From Candidatus Sulfopaludibacter sp. SbA3 (GTDB taxonomy: Bacteria; Acidobacteriota; Terriglobia; Bryobacterales; Bryobacteraceae), in assembly GCA_945893365.1 (NCBI GenBank), contig CAMDED010000006.1, positions 1 through 64,000 of the forward strand: 64,000 bases of DNA, given 5' to 3'. Made by a program: the position numbers and the translations under genes. Position 1 is the first letter of the stretch, and each line of letters begins with the position of its first letter. Below, piece by piece: positions 35,817-45,110 of the stretch. The notes beneath the pieces were generated by a model, which was given only the letters and a program-made list of their open reading frames with translations, made no database searches and was not told the DNA's origin.

Positions 35817-36362
35817 ATGGACCAATCGTTTATGTATGTAATCACGGCCGCGGTTGTAATCGCCGGTCTCTCGATTCTGATACAGACGTTCCTGATTTTC
35901 GGGATTTTCCGGGCCGTGAAGCAAACCGGGTCCCGGGTCGACGCGTTCGCGGATGACGCGGAGCCGCTGGTCGGCGCGGCGAAGCTAATCATCGCGGAGA
36001 ATCGTCCGAAGATCGAGCGGATCGGCGACAGGGCGGTGGAAGTGGCGAGCGCGGCGGTGGAAATTGCAGAGGCCGCGCGCGAGATCGCCGTCACGGCGAA
36101 GCAGCAGGCGGCGCGCATCGACGTACTGCTCACCGATATCGTGGCCCGCACAACCGTGCAGGTGGCGCGCATCGACGGAATGGTCGGGGACGCGGCCGCG
36201 CGCGTACAGCACACGACGGCGGCGATCGAGAACACGATGATGAAGCCGGTTCGCGAGGTAAACGGAATCGTGACCGGAGTACGCACCGCAATTTCCGTGT
36301 ATAGCAAGGGAAAGCGCCCTTCAGTGGAGCACGTCACGCAGGACGAAGAGATGTTCATCTAG
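35817..36362 (+). CDS. DUF948-like single-pass membrane protein with helical tail
   Basis: A 181-residue protein with one N-terminal TM helix (YVITAAVVIAGLSILIQTFL) and a long alpha-helical, coiled-coil-like cytoplasmic or periplasmic region rich in A, E, V and I (EVASAAVEIAEAAREIAVTA). This layout, together with a YtxH gene immediately upstream, resembles DUF948 proteins. Its stop codon (TAG 36360-36362) is directly followed by the TTG start of the PHP phosphatase, so the genes are probably co-transcribed. Molecular role unknown. Confidence 0.65.
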   Translation: MDQSFMYVITAAVVIAGLSILIQTFLIFGIFRAVKQTGSRVDAFADDAEPLVGAAKLIIAENRPKIERIGDRAVEVASAAVEIAEAAREIAVTAKQQAARIDVLLTDIVARTTVQVARIDGMVGDAAARVQHTTAAIENTMMKPVREVNGIVTGVRTAISVYSKGKRPSVEHVTQDEEMFI

Positions 36363-37130
36363 TTGGTCGACATTCACACCCACATTCTGTACGGCCTGGA
36401 CGACGGCGCGCGCACGCTCGAGCAATCCGTCGCGATGGTGAGGATGGCGGGGGCGAACGGCACCACCGACATCGTCGCCACGCCGCATTCGAATCGGGAA
36501 TACACCTTCGATCCGGCCGCGATCGACAAGCGGATTCTCGAAGTGCGGGAGGCCGTGGGCGAGGCGCCGCGAATCCATCGAGGCTGCGACTTACATCTTC
36601 ATATGGAGAATATCCGCGACGCGCTCGAGAATCCGGCGAAGTACGCGATCAACCACAAGCGCTATGTCTTGGTGGAATTCAGCGATCTGCTGATTCCAAG
36701 CACCGCCTCGGACACTTTTGCACTGATGCTCGGCGCCGGAATGATTCCGATCGTAACGCATCCCGAGCGGAACGCGCTGTTGCGCGGCCGCGCGGAGAAG
36801 CTGCGCGCGTGGGTGGAAATGGGATGCCCGATTCAGGTGACCGCGGGTTCGCTTCTTGGGGCGTGGGGAAGGAATGCGGCCCGGTTCTCGGCGGCGCTTA
36901 TCGGCGAGGGATTGGCCCACTTCGTGGCAAGCGATGCGCATGACGAGACGTATCGCAACACGTCCTTGCGCGAGGCGTACGAGTTCGCCAGCGCAAGGTG
37001 GGGCGCGAAAACGGCTCAGACGTTATTCGTGAGTAACCCCAAGGCCACGTTGAGCGGCGCGGCCATAGAAAGGTATGCCAAACCGGAATCTCCGTCACGA
37101 AAAAAGTGGTACCGGCGGTGGTGGCGATAG
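36363..37130 (+). CDS. CpsB/YwqE-like PHP-domain tyrosine-protein phosphatase
   Basis: A 255-residue PHP-superfamily metal-dependent phosphatase of the CpsB/CapC/YwqE type, which dephosphorylate bacterial tyrosine kinases that control capsule and exopolysaccharide export. Metal ligands are clear: VDIHTHILYGLDDGA, VATPHSN, RGCDLHLHMENI, VTHPERN and VASDAHDETY. The start is TTG 36363, with zero spacing from the upstream stop, since the DIHTH motif must be at the extreme N-terminus. No polysaccharide genes sit next to it. Confidence 0.85.
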   Translation: MVDIHTHILYGLDDGARTLEQSVAMVRMAGANGTTDIVATPHSNREYTFDPAAIDKRILEVREAVGEAPRIHRGCDLHLHMENIRDALENPAKYAINHKRYVLVEFSDLLIPSTASDTFALMLGAGMIPIVTHPERNALLRGRAEKLRAWVEMGCPIQVTAGSLLGAWGRNAARFSAALIGEGLAHFVASDAHDETYRNTSLREAYEFASARWGAKTAQTLFVSNPKATLSGAAIERYAKPESPSRKKWYRRWWR

Positions 37131-37237
37131 TAGCCGGCACGGATAAAAGACAATAGCCTGCCCCACCGGCCGCCGAATGCAACAGTTGTTTCATTCCAAG
37201 CCCTCAGTGTGCTTTCAAGAGTATACTTTCAAAGAGT

Positions 37238-38650
37238 ATGTGGCTTCTCCTCGCGCTTGCGTGGCTCGGCGAAGGCAGGGTCCTGTTTGAGCGGAACAAA
37301 TTCACCGAAGCCCGAGTGGCGTTGGAAAGGGCGGTGCGGAGCGAGCCGGGCAACCATGAGGCGCGATACTGGCTGGGCTTCACCTGCCTCGCGCTAGCCG
37401 ACTACGAGGCGGCGATTCTGCAGTTCGAGCGGATTGAGCGCAAGTACGCCTCAGATCCGGAATTTCTCTTTGCGGCTTCCGAGGCGTACACACGGCGGGC
37501 GCGGCAGCTATCGGACCTGTTGTCGTCGCGCGGCGAGGCATCCCCCCGGCGGCATCAGCATCTGGCGCATCGTCACCTGGCGCGGGGCGATACGGCGAAT
37601 GCGCTAACCGAAATCGGCCTGGCTCTCCAGAGCGACCCGGCTCTGAGGGGCGCCAATGAGGAGCGCGCGGAGATCCTGTGGTCGCAACAGCGGACGGAGG
37701 AGGCGGTGGCCGCGGCGCGGGCGGAGCTGGCGTTGAACGCCACCGCGTTCCTGTCGAATCTGCGATTGGGACAATACCTGCTCACGCGGCGGCAGGCCCG
37801 GGAAGCGCTCGGCCCTTTGCGGGTTGCCGTGCGCTACCTGCGGTACCCGGAGGCCCATCAACTTCTGGCATACGCATATGAGCAGCTGGGCCAGGCGGCC
37901 GGATCGCAAGGAGTGGTCCGGGCAGGCCTCGAAGTGTTTGGAGGCCACGCGGGCTTACTCGAAATGCGAAAGCCGGAGATTCCCGCCGTTGCGTTTGCCG
38001 CCGGTCCCGCGCTGACGGAAAAACCGCCGGCTCTCGCGGCGCTGCGGTCTGCTTCGACTTCGGACGACTCGTTGTTTTGGCTGAACGAATTATATGGTGA
38101 GCGGGCCGGCGATCTTATGAACCGGCTGGAGCGCGTGGCTCCGCAGTCGGCGCGCCTCGCGCAGGCAAAGGGCTTGAGCGCCGAGTACGACGAGGATTAC
38201 GCGAAGGCCGAGGAGTTCTACCGCGAGGCGCTGCGGCGTTCGCCGGAAACGGCCGGGCTGCACTTTTCTCTCGGCCATGCGCTGCGCCGGCAAGGGAAGG
38301 ATGAGGAAGCGGAAGCGGAACTTGCGCGCGATCTTCAGAACCATCTCGCCTTGTTTGAACGGGCGTTGATTCGTGTGAAGGGAGGAGAATTCCGGGCGGC
38401 GATACCACTTCTAGAAGAAGCGGTGAGGCTTTCGCCTCAATTCTCCGATGCGAAAACAGAGCTTGCCAAGTGCTATCTGCAGACGGACCAATCCGCGAAG
38501 GCGGTTCCCCTTCTCGAGAGCGTAATTTCAGGGCGTCGGGACCATCCCACGGCGCACTTCCTGCTGAGCCGCGCTTATCGGGCGCTTCATCAGCCGGCGC
38601 TCGCGCAGCGCGAACTCGACGTTCACCGCAAGCTAATTCAACCGAAATAG
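37238..38650 (+). CDS. TPR-repeat protein
   Basis: A 470-residue protein with an N-terminal hydrophobic start (MWLLLALAWLGEGRVLFE) that may be a signal peptide, then tetratricopeptide repeats from end to end: ARVALERAVRSEPGNHEARY, ALTEIGLALQSDPALRGANE, AEEFYREALRRSPETAGLHF and AIPLLEEAVRLSPQFSDAKT. About eight or more repeats can be drawn. TPR solenoids bind partner proteins. It converges with the CRTAC1-like gene 19 bases away. A co-localised TPR plus CRTAC1 gene is common in acidobacteria, though here they face each other. Confidence 0.8.
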   Translation: MWLLLALAWLGEGRVLFERNKFTEARVALERAVRSEPGNHEARYWLGFTCLALADYEAAILQFERIERKYASDPEFLFAASEAYTRRARQLSDLLSSRGEASPRRHQHLAHRHLARGDTANALTEIGLALQSDPALRGANEERAEILWSQQRTEEAVAAARAELALNATAFLSNLRLGQYLLTRRQAREALGPLRVAVRYLRYPEAHQLLAYAYEQLGQAAGSQGVVRAGLEVFGGHAGLLEMRKPEIPAVAFAAGPALTEKPPALAALRSASTSDDSLFWLNELYGERAGDLMNRLERVAPQSARLAQAKGLSAEYDEDYAKAEEFYREALRRSPETAGLHFSLGHALRRQGKDEEAEAELARDLQNHLALFERALIRVKGGEFRAAIPLLEEAVRLSPQFSDAKTELAKCYLQTDQSAKAVPLLESVISGRRDHPTAHFLLSRAYRALHQPALAQRELDVHRKLIQPK

Positions 38651-38669
38651 GGCGCTTGCCTGTCCGGCA

Positions 38670-40259
38670 TCAGCGGGGAGCGACCGTGACGATGCGGCCG
38701 GTCTCGAGATTTTCCAGCTTGCGCGTCGAGCCGTCCGGCCACGTGACATCGAGCGAACGGATGCGGCGGTCCTGATCGAGGCCGAAGGTGACTCTGGGGT
38801 CGCCCGCGGAGAGGTAGCTGCCGGCTGTCGACACGAGGCGTTCGAGGACCGCCCCGGACTCACGGGTGAGCTTGATACGGGCTCCAATGGCCCGGTCCTG
38901 GACATTCACGGTGAGCCAGCGGTTGGTATTGCCTCTATTCTTGAGGATTACGGCGCGACCGTCATTGCAGTTGATGGCGACATCGGGAAAACCGTCATTG
39001 TCGAGGTCGCCGAAGGCAGCTCCCCGAGCGGCAAGTGGTGTCTTGAAGATTTCTCCACTCTCGTTCGAGACGTCTTCAAACTTTCCTTTGACGTTGCGCA
39101 TGAGGAGGGGCGGTTCGAGGTAGTGGAGGCCGGGTTGGGTGAGTTCGATGTTGTCCATGACGTGACCCTGGGCGACGAACAGATCGAGCCACCCGTCGTT
39201 GTCGTAATCGACGAAGCGGGTTCCCCAGCCGGAGTGCCGCGCGGTGATGCGGCCGACGCCTGTGCCTCCGGTAACGTATTCGAAGCTGTCCTTCAGATTG
39301 CGAAACAGGCTGTAGCGCTGGTTGGCGAGGGCGTTGATGAAGACGTCGGGCCAGCCGTCATTGTCGTAATCGCCGAAGTCGGCGCCCATGCCGGCGAAAG
39401 TGCGGCCGTCGTCGTCGTAAGCGAGACCGAGCGTAAGGGCCACTTCTTCAAACGTGCCGTCGCGTTTGTTGTGGAAGAGCTGCTGAGGGAAGGAATCGTT
39501 CGCCACCAGGATGTCGGGCCAACCGTCGCGATCGTAGTCCTGGAACGCGACGCCGAGGCCTTTGCCGAGCGCTTTGGCGATACCGGATTTTACAGTAACG
39601 TCGGTGAACGTGCCATCCCGGTTGTTGTGAAACAGCAGATGCGAGGCGGGCTGGAACTGATCGGGATGACAGTAAGCGCGGAAGCCGGGCTTGCGTTCGC
39701 CACAGAAAGGGTTGCGGGAGAAGTCCCAATCGACATAGCGCGCGACGAACAGATCGACCGCGCCATCGCGGTCATAGTCGACGAACATCGCTCCCGCGGA
39801 CCAGCCGGAGGCCGCAACGCCCGCGCTGTCCGTTACGTCGGCGAACGTGCCGTCGCCGCGATTGCGGTAGAGGATGTTGCGGCCGTAGTTCGTGACGTAG
39901 AGGTCCGTACGGCCGTCATTGTCGAAATCGCCGGTGGCGACGCCCATTCCGTAAGAGTGTCCCCGGACTCCGGCTCTTTCAGTGACGTCCGTGAAAGTAA
40001 AGTTTCCGTTGTTGCGGTAGAGGCGGTTCCAGTAGCGGGGGTTCGACTTATCGGTGGCGGGAAGGCTCGCTCCGTTGACAAAGAACAGGTCGAGCTTTCC
40101 GTCGCCGTCGTAGTCGAACATGGCGACTCCGCCGGTCATGGATTCGAGGAGGTATTTCTCCGGCGTGTGGCTGGCCTCGTTCTTGAAGCCGACTCCCGAT
40201 TGCGCCGTCACGTCCACGAATTGCGGGAGCGCGGCGGCGAGGAGAAGCAGGAACGGCAT
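38670..40259 (-). CDS. CRTAC1-like protein: VCBS/FG-GAP repeats plus ASPIC/UnbV domain
   Basis: A 529-residue secreted protein. A short signal peptide (MPFLLLLAAALPQFVDVTA) leads into at least seven Ca-binding FG-GAP/VCBS blades with DxDxDG motifs (MFDYDGDGKLDLFFVNG, ATGDFDNDGRTDLYVTN, FVDYDRDGAVDLFVARY, FQDYDRDGWPDILVAND, FGDYDNDGWPDVFI, FVDYDNDGWLDLFVAQG, FGDLDNDGFPDVAIN). It ends in the ASPIC/UnbV domain (AIGARIKLTRESG, SLDVTWPDGSTRKL). The beta-propeller likely binds extracellular ligands or carbohydrate. It follows a 79-residue gene by four bases. Confidence 0.9.
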   Translation of the reverse strand: MPFLLLLAAALPQFVDVTAQSGVGFKNEASHTPEKYLLESMTGGVAMFDYDGDGKLDLFFVNGASLPATDKSNPRYWNRLYRNNGNFTFTDVTERAGVRGHSYGMGVATGDFDNDGRTDLYVTNYGRNILYRNRGDGTFADVTDSAGVAASGWSAGAMFVDYDRDGAVDLFVARYVDWDFSRNPFCGERKPGFRAYCHPDQFQPASHLLFHNNRDGTFTDVTVKSGIAKALGKGLGVAFQDYDRDGWPDILVANDSFPQQLFHNKRDGTFEEVALTLGLAYDDDGRTFAGMGADFGDYDNDGWPDVFINALANQRYSLFRNLKDSFEYVTGGTGVGRITARHSGWGTRFVDYDNDGWLDLFVAQGHVMDNIELTQPGLHYLEPPLLMRNVKGKFEDVSNESGEIFKTPLAARGAAFGDLDNDGFPDVAINCNDGRAVILKNRGNTNRWLTVNVQDRAIGARIKLTRESGAVLERLVSTAGSYLSAGDPRVTFGLDQDRRIRSLDVTWPDGSTRKLENLETGRIVTVAPR

Positions 40260-40262
40260 GGA

Positions 40263-40502
40263 TTAGGCCTGGAGATGCTTGACCGCGTCGCCGTGGACAT
40301 CCGCGAGGCGGAAATCGCGGCACTGGAAGCAGTAGGGTTCGCCGCTTTCGCCGAGCGTGATGCCGGGCTTGATGCCGCCGGTCATCGACATGGCGAACGC
40401 TTTAAGGCGGCCTCGCGGCTCGAACGGGAGCCGCCGATCCGGGAACGAAGCCGACAAGACATCCCGCACAATATGCAGTTCGTTGGATTCAGATTGGTCC
40501 AT
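40263..40502 (-). CDS. Small hypothetical protein upstream of the CRTAC1-like gene
   Basis: A 79-residue soluble protein (MDQSESNELHIVRDVLSASF onward) ending GEPYCFQCRDFRLADVHGDAVKHLQ. A CxxC pair (YCFQCRD) could bind a metal or be redox active. The gene stops three bases before the CRTAC1-like start, so they are almost certainly one transcript. Family unknown. Confidence 0.55.
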   Translation of the reverse strand: MDQSESNELHIVRDVLSASFPDRRLPFEPRGRLKAFAMSMTGGIKPGITLGESGEPYCFQCRDFRLADVHGDAVKHLQA

Positions 40503-40680
40503 ATGCCCTCTCCGCGCCACCCCCTTTGGTTGTGGCAAAAAATCGAGAACCCAACGATGTTCGAACAAGTATATACCAAAGTCCTATTTCGATTCCCGGC
40601 CTGGATTCCTCCCGAACCGTCTCAAACCAGGGCTGCGCCGGAGGACGGTCTGTAAATCGGTTTGATGCTATTCTGAACCC

Positions 40681-42375
40681 GTGAAAGCAACGTTGTTGTA
40701 CCTAGCCGTTCCTCTACTTGCCGCGGATGCCGACTTGATTCTGCATAATGGGAAGGTCGTCACTGTCGACGCGGGCTTCTCCATCGTTCAAGCCGTCGCC
40801 GTGAAGGGTTCGCGGATCACGGCCGCGGGGACGAACGACAGCGTAATCAGGGCGGAGCGCGGCGGCGCCACGCGGATGATCGACCTCCACGGAGGCACCG
40901 TGCTTCCGGGGCTCTTCGACAGTCACGTCCACGCCCTTTCCGCGGGGCTCAGCGAGTTTCGCGAACCCCTGCCGCCGCTCGATTCATTCGATGCCGTCCA
41001 AAACTTCATCCGGGCGCGCGCCGCAAAAACGCCAACCGGCGAGTGGATCGTGGTCCCACGCACTTTCCCCACGCGGCTGCGCGAAATGCGCATGCCCACA
41101 CGTGAGGTTTTGGACGTCGCCGATAAGCATCCCGTCCTGTTCGACGCAAGCTACGTCGTCGTCGTGAACAGCTTGGCGCTGAGGGCAAGCGCCATTACGC
41201 GCGCGATTCCGAATCCGCCGGGCGGCGAGATCGTAAAAGACGCGGCGGGCGAACCGAATGGGATTCTCAAGAACGGGCAATCTTTGCTGAAGGGCTTGCA
41301 GCGCGCCGAGCGCTTCACGGAGGACGAGAAGCTGCGGGCGCTTGAAGAAATGCTGAAGCGCTACGTCGAAGCCGGTCTGACGTCCGTATCGGACCGCGCG
41401 GTGGACGCGGAGCAGATCGCGCTCTACCGGAAGCTGCGCGCCGCGGGCCGCTTGCCCGTCCGCGCGACGCTGACGTGGCGCGTGGAAGCTTCCCGCCCCG
41501 TCGAAACCGTCAACCAGGAGATCCGCGCGGCCGGATTCAAGACCGGAAGCGGAGACGATTGGCTGCGGTTCGGCGCATTCAAGGTCACGCTCGACGGAGG
41601 CATGACCATCGGCACCGCGTATCAACGCGCGCCCTACGGCGAATTCGGAAGGCAGCTCTACGGAACGACCAATCCGGACGACCGCGGGCAGCTCTTCATC
41701 GCGCCCGCGAAGCTGCTCTCGATCATGGAAACCGCGCGCGATCGGGGCTGGCAGTTGACGGCCCATTCCCAGGGCGGCGGGGCGATCGACAATTTTCTGG
41801 ATGCGATGGAAGAGCTCGACAAGCGCCGCTCGATCAAAGACTCACGCTCCCATCTGATGCATGCGAGCTTTCAAAAGCCGGAAGCGATCGCCCGCGCGAA
41901 GAAGCTTGGCATTGACGCGGATGTGCAATCGCCATGGCTCTACCTCGACGGAGCCGCGCTCGAGAAAGTGTTCGGCTCGCAGGGGCTGCGGTACTATTTT
42001 CCGCTGCGATCCTACCTGGACGCGGGCGTGATGGTCGCGGCAGGCAGCGATCACATGATCGGGCACGATCGGAATTCGGCGACGAATCCCTACAATCCGT
42101 TCCTGAGCATGTGGATCGCCGTCACCCGCAACCGGAAGGGCGCGGAGCCCATGTGGCCGGTTGAGCGGATCTCGCGTCCGGAAGCGCTTAAGATGCACTC
42201 GATCTGGGCGGCGCGGATGCAGTTTGCCGAGAAGGAAAAAGGGTCGATCGAGCCTGGAAAACTGGCGGACCTGGTCGCGATCGACCGCGACTATCTGACG
42301 TGCGCGGAAAACGAGATCAAGGACATCAGGCCGGTCCTCGTAATTCTCGACGGCAAGGCTGTCTATAAGCGGTAG
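40681..42375 (+). CDS. YtcJ-like amidohydrolase (amidohydrolase 3 family), probably exported
   Basis: A 564-residue metal-dependent amidohydrolase. A short hydrophobic start (MKATLLYLAVPLLAADAD) looks like a signal peptide. The urease-like beta-sandwich follows (LILHNGKVVTVDA, RITAAGTND), then the barrel with metal motif LPGLFDSHVHA, and the C-terminal GSDHM Asp and the LADLVAIDRDYLTC end. Members hydrolyse exocyclic C-N bonds in varied substrates. Start is GTG 40681. It is followed on the same strand by an MFS transporter and an OYE-like reductase, suggesting uptake and breakdown of an external compound. Confidence 0.85.
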   Translation: MKATLLYLAVPLLAADADLILHNGKVVTVDAGFSIVQAVAVKGSRITAAGTNDSVIRAERGGATRMIDLHGGTVLPGLFDSHVHALSAGLSEFREPLPPLDSFDAVQNFIRARAAKTPTGEWIVVPRTFPTRLREMRMPTREVLDVADKHPVLFDASYVVVVNSLALRASAITRAIPNPPGGEIVKDAAGEPNGILKNGQSLLKGLQRAERFTEDEKLRALEEMLKRYVEAGLTSVSDRAVDAEQIALYRKLRAAGRLPVRATLTWRVEASRPVETVNQEIRAAGFKTGSGDDWLRFGAFKVTLDGGMTIGTAYQRAPYGEFGRQLYGTTNPDDRGQLFIAPAKLLSIMETARDRGWQLTAHSQGGGAIDNFLDAMEELDKRRSIKDSRSHLMHASFQKPEAIARAKKLGIDADVQSPWLYLDGAALEKVFGSQGLRYYFPLRSYLDAGVMVAAGSDHMIGHDRNSATNPYNPFLSMWIAVTRNRKGAEPMWPVERISRPEALKMHSIWAARMQFAEKEKGSIEPGKLADLVAIDRDYLTCAENEIKDIRPVLVILDGKAVYKR

Positions 42376-42429
42376 ACCGCGGCCCATGTGTTATAAGTAA
42401 TGGTTCCCCTACGCTCGCCCGAGGGCCAG

Positions 42430-43713
42430 ATGAATCGAAAAACATTCTACGGTTGGTGGATTACCTTCGCCGCGTTCTGTACGTTCGGCATCGCCGTCGG
42501 CATCCCGTACTACAGCATGCCGTTCTTCTACGACTATTACGAAAAGTCGCCGGCGGACGGCGGATTCGGATGGTCGCGTCCGGATATCACCTTGGGATTT
42601 CCCTTAGCGGCTCTGGCAACGCTGTGGGTGGGGCCTCTGCTCGTGCACCGTTTCAGCCCTCGCAAGATGATCCTGATCGGAACGGCTGCGACGGCGTTGG
42701 CCATGGCCGGATTCGGATTGATGGGCGGCGGACTCGCGCCTTACTACGGGCTCTGGCTCATCTATTTGGTGGGCTACATTTTCTCGGGCCCAATTCCGCA
42801 TCAGGTCATCATTTCGCATTGGTTCCGGAAGAAGCGCGGCGTGGCGATGGGCGTCGCCTACCTGGGCGTGGGCGTCTTTGCAGCGGCGTCCACGAAATAC
42901 ATCGCAAAGCCCCTGGTCGAGCAGTTCGGATTTCATACCGCGCTGCAAGTGATGGGCGGCCTGATGCTTCTGGCCTGGCCGATCGCGATCTGGGTCATGA
43001 AGGACAAGCCTTCGGAAATCGGGCAATTCCCCGACGGCACGCCCGATTCCGGCGGCTACACCGCGCCGCCTCCGCAAAGCTTCCACTACCTGCTGCGGCA
43101 GAGCTCGTTCTGGCTGCTGGTTATAGGGAGCTTCTGCTCCATCGGCTCCATCGGGTCCATCAATCAGCACATGAAATTGATCTTCAAGGATCAGGGATTC
43201 ACGGATCAGAAGCTGCTGAACAGCGCGTTCGCCGATGCGCTTTTCTGCATCAGCGTTTCAAGTATCGCCGGGCGCCTGTTCATCGGTTGGCTCGCGGACA
43301 GATTCCCGAAAAAATATGTGATGACGATCACCTACGTCCTGGTGGCCATCACGATTCCGCTGCTGCTTCTCGTCAGGCCGCCCGAGACGCCCTATCTGTT
43401 CGCGATTCTGTTCGGCTTTGGAATGGGCGCGGACTACATGCTGATTCCGCTCATGGCCGCGGAGCAGTTCGGCGCCGCGACGCTCGCGCGGGCGATGGCG
43501 ATTATCCTCCCCACCGACACGATCGGACAGACCTGGTTTCCCTATGGCGTTTCGCTGCTGAGACAGCATTTCGGAGACTACAGCGTGGCCCTTGGCGCCG
43601 TATTCGGGCTGGCGGTAATCGGGGCATTGGCGGTGGGGTTGCTTCCCAAACATGGCCGGCAGGATGAGACATTTCACCTACAAGACCCTAAGCGAACTCC
43701 GGCAAGCCGCTGA
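42430..43713 (+). CDS. MFS transporter
   Basis: A 427-residue, 12-helix major facilitator transporter starting MNRKTFYGWWITFAAFCTFG. Helix 2-3 loop and central features include HWFRKKRGVAMGVAYLGVGV and the second-half loop AGRLFIGWLADRFPKK (the RxGxxxDRxG-like motif). The N-terminal GWWIT start and this layout fit the monocarboxylate/oxalate-formate antiporter branch. The gene overlaps the downstream OYE gene by 62 bases (or 47 with a later start). ATG 42430 is preferred to the open extension at 42400. Confidence 0.86.
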   Translation: MNRKTFYGWWITFAAFCTFGIAVGIPYYSMPFFYDYYEKSPADGGFGWSRPDITLGFPLAALATLWVGPLLVHRFSPRKMILIGTAATALAMAGFGLMGGGLAPYYGLWLIYLVGYIFSGPIPHQVIISHWFRKKRGVAMGVAYLGVGVFAAASTKYIAKPLVEQFGFHTALQVMGGLMLLAWPIAIWVMKDKPSEIGQFPDGTPDSGGYTAPPPQSFHYLLRQSSFWLLVIGSFCSIGSIGSINQHMKLIFKDQGFTDQKLLNSAFADALFCISVSSIAGRLFIGWLADRFPKKYVMTITYVLVAITIPLLLLVRPPETPYLFAILFGFGMGADYMLIPLMAAEQFGAATLARAMAIILPTDTIGQTWFPYGVSLLRQHFGDYSVALGAVFGLAVIGALAVGLLPKHGRQDETFHLQDPKRTPASR

Positions 43714-45085
43714 AGAGCAGGGCGCGAGGCACGTTCAGTTCGAAGACGATCCGGAACAGGTGAAGGACCTGCTCGCGCGGAAGGTGCGCGTAGGCGGACT
43801 CACTGTCGGCAACTCGCTGGCGATTCACCCGATGGAGGGCTGCGACTCGACGCCCGACGGGCGGCCGGACGAGCTGACGTGGAGGCGTTACGAGCGATTC
43901 GCCCGCGGCGGGGCCAAGCTGATCTGGTTCGAAGCCACGGCGATCCGCGAGGACGGCCGCGCAAATCCGCGCCAGCTCTGGATCAGACCGGACAACGTTT
44001 CAGACTTCGCGCGCCTCGTGGACCGCGTCCTCGAATTGCATCGCGAGCGGTTCGGCACCGTCGACGACTTGCTGATGCCGTGCCAGTTGACGCACTCCGG
44101 CCGGTACAGCGTGCCGCGGAAGATTATCGCGTACCACAATCCGCATATCGACAGGAAGAGCGGCACGCCGCCGGACTGGCCCGTGATCACGGACGCAGAG
44201 ATCGAGCGGCTGGAGGACGATTTCGCGGCGGGCGCGAAGCTAGCGGTGGCGGCCGGGTTCCGCTCGCTCGACGTGAAGGTGACGCACGGCTACCTGATGT
44301 CGGAACTGCTTGGCGCGAAAACGCGGGAGGGGCGCTACGGCGGTCCGCTTGAGAACCGCGTGCGGATGACGCGAAACGTGATTGGGAAGATCCGCGCCGC
44401 GGTGGGCGGCGGCGTCACGATCGCGATGCGCCTCGGGTGCTTTGACGGCGTGCCGTATTTCCGCGATCCGGCTACGGGCCTGGGCGTGCCGTGCGACTAC
44501 GAGACGCCTTATCCGTATGGCTTTGGCGTGGACGCCGCGAATCCGCTGGAACCGGATCTCGGCGAAGTGAAACGGGCGATTCGGTGGTTCAAGGAATCCG
44601 GCGTCGAGGTGTTGAACGCTTCGATGGCCTGCCCTTATTACAATCCGCATATCGGGCGGCCGTTCGAAAAGCCGGACGATGGAAACTATGAGCAACCGGA
44701 ACATCCGTTAGCCGGCGTGGACCGTCATTTCCGGGTTGCGGGTGAGTTGCAGCGGACGTTTCCGGACCTGCCGATGGTGGGGACCGGTTACAGTTGGCTG
44801 CAGAAGTACGCGCTGAATGCCGGGGCGAAAAATATTGCGGATGGCAACATCCGGTTCGTTGGACTGGGGCGGAACGCGCTGGCGTATCCGGATTTCGCCG
44901 TGGACGCGCTCGCGTCGGGGGAGCTGGACGAGCGCCGCGTGTGCAAGACGCTGACGTATTGTACATTCCTCATGCGTCAAAAGAACCATCCGCTGGGGCA
45001 GTTTCCTACCGGCTGTCCGCCCTTCGACAAGGAAGGCTATGGGGAGATCATGAAGATCGCCCGCGCGGCGCAGCGAGGACAGTAG
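43652..45085 (+). CDS. Old yellow enzyme-like NADH:flavin oxidoreductase
   Basis: A 477-residue FMN-binding TIM-barrel oxidoreductase of the OYE/2,4-dienoyl-CoA reductase barrel family but without the C-terminal FAD domain. Seen are the FMN-side strand GNSLAIHPMEGCD, QLTHSGRYSVP, the His/Tyr region VKVTHGYLMSELLG followed by the hallmark YGGPLENRVRMTRNVI, and the C-terminal FMN phosphate strand FVGLGRNALAYPDF. A cysteine-bearing tail (TYCTFLMRQKNHPLG) follows. The start overlaps the MFS gene; ATG 43667 is an alternative. Likely reduces an activated C=C bond of the imported compound. Confidence 0.86.
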   Translation: MAGRMRHFTYKTLSELRQAAEEQGARHVQFEDDPEQVKDLLARKVRVGGLTVGNSLAIHPMEGCDSTPDGRPDELTWRRYERFARGGAKLIWFEATAIREDGRANPRQLWIRPDNVSDFARLVDRVLELHRERFGTVDDLLMPCQLTHSGRYSVPRKIIAYHNPHIDRKSGTPPDWPVITDAEIERLEDDFAAGAKLAVAAGFRSLDVKVTHGYLMSELLGAKTREGRYGGPLENRVRMTRNVIGKIRAAVGGGVTIAMRLGCFDGVPYFRDPATGLGVPCDYETPYPYGFGVDAANPLEPDLGEVKRAIRWFKESGVEVLNASMACPYYNPHIGRPFEKPDDGNYEQPEHPLAGVDRHFRVAGELQRTFPDLPMVGTGYSWLQKYALNAGAKNIADGNIRFVGLGRNALAYPDFAVDALASGELDERRVCKTLTYCTFLMRQKNHPLGQFPTGCPPFDKEGYGEIMKIARAAQRGQ

Positions 45086-45110
45086 CGGAACTGCATCTTC
45101 AGGCAGAGCG

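Noticed and set aside
39123-40655. 510-residue plus-strand frame opposite the CRTAC1-like gene
   Set aside because: Val/Glu-rich antisense reading of the DxDxDG repeats; the minus strand carries the real protein.
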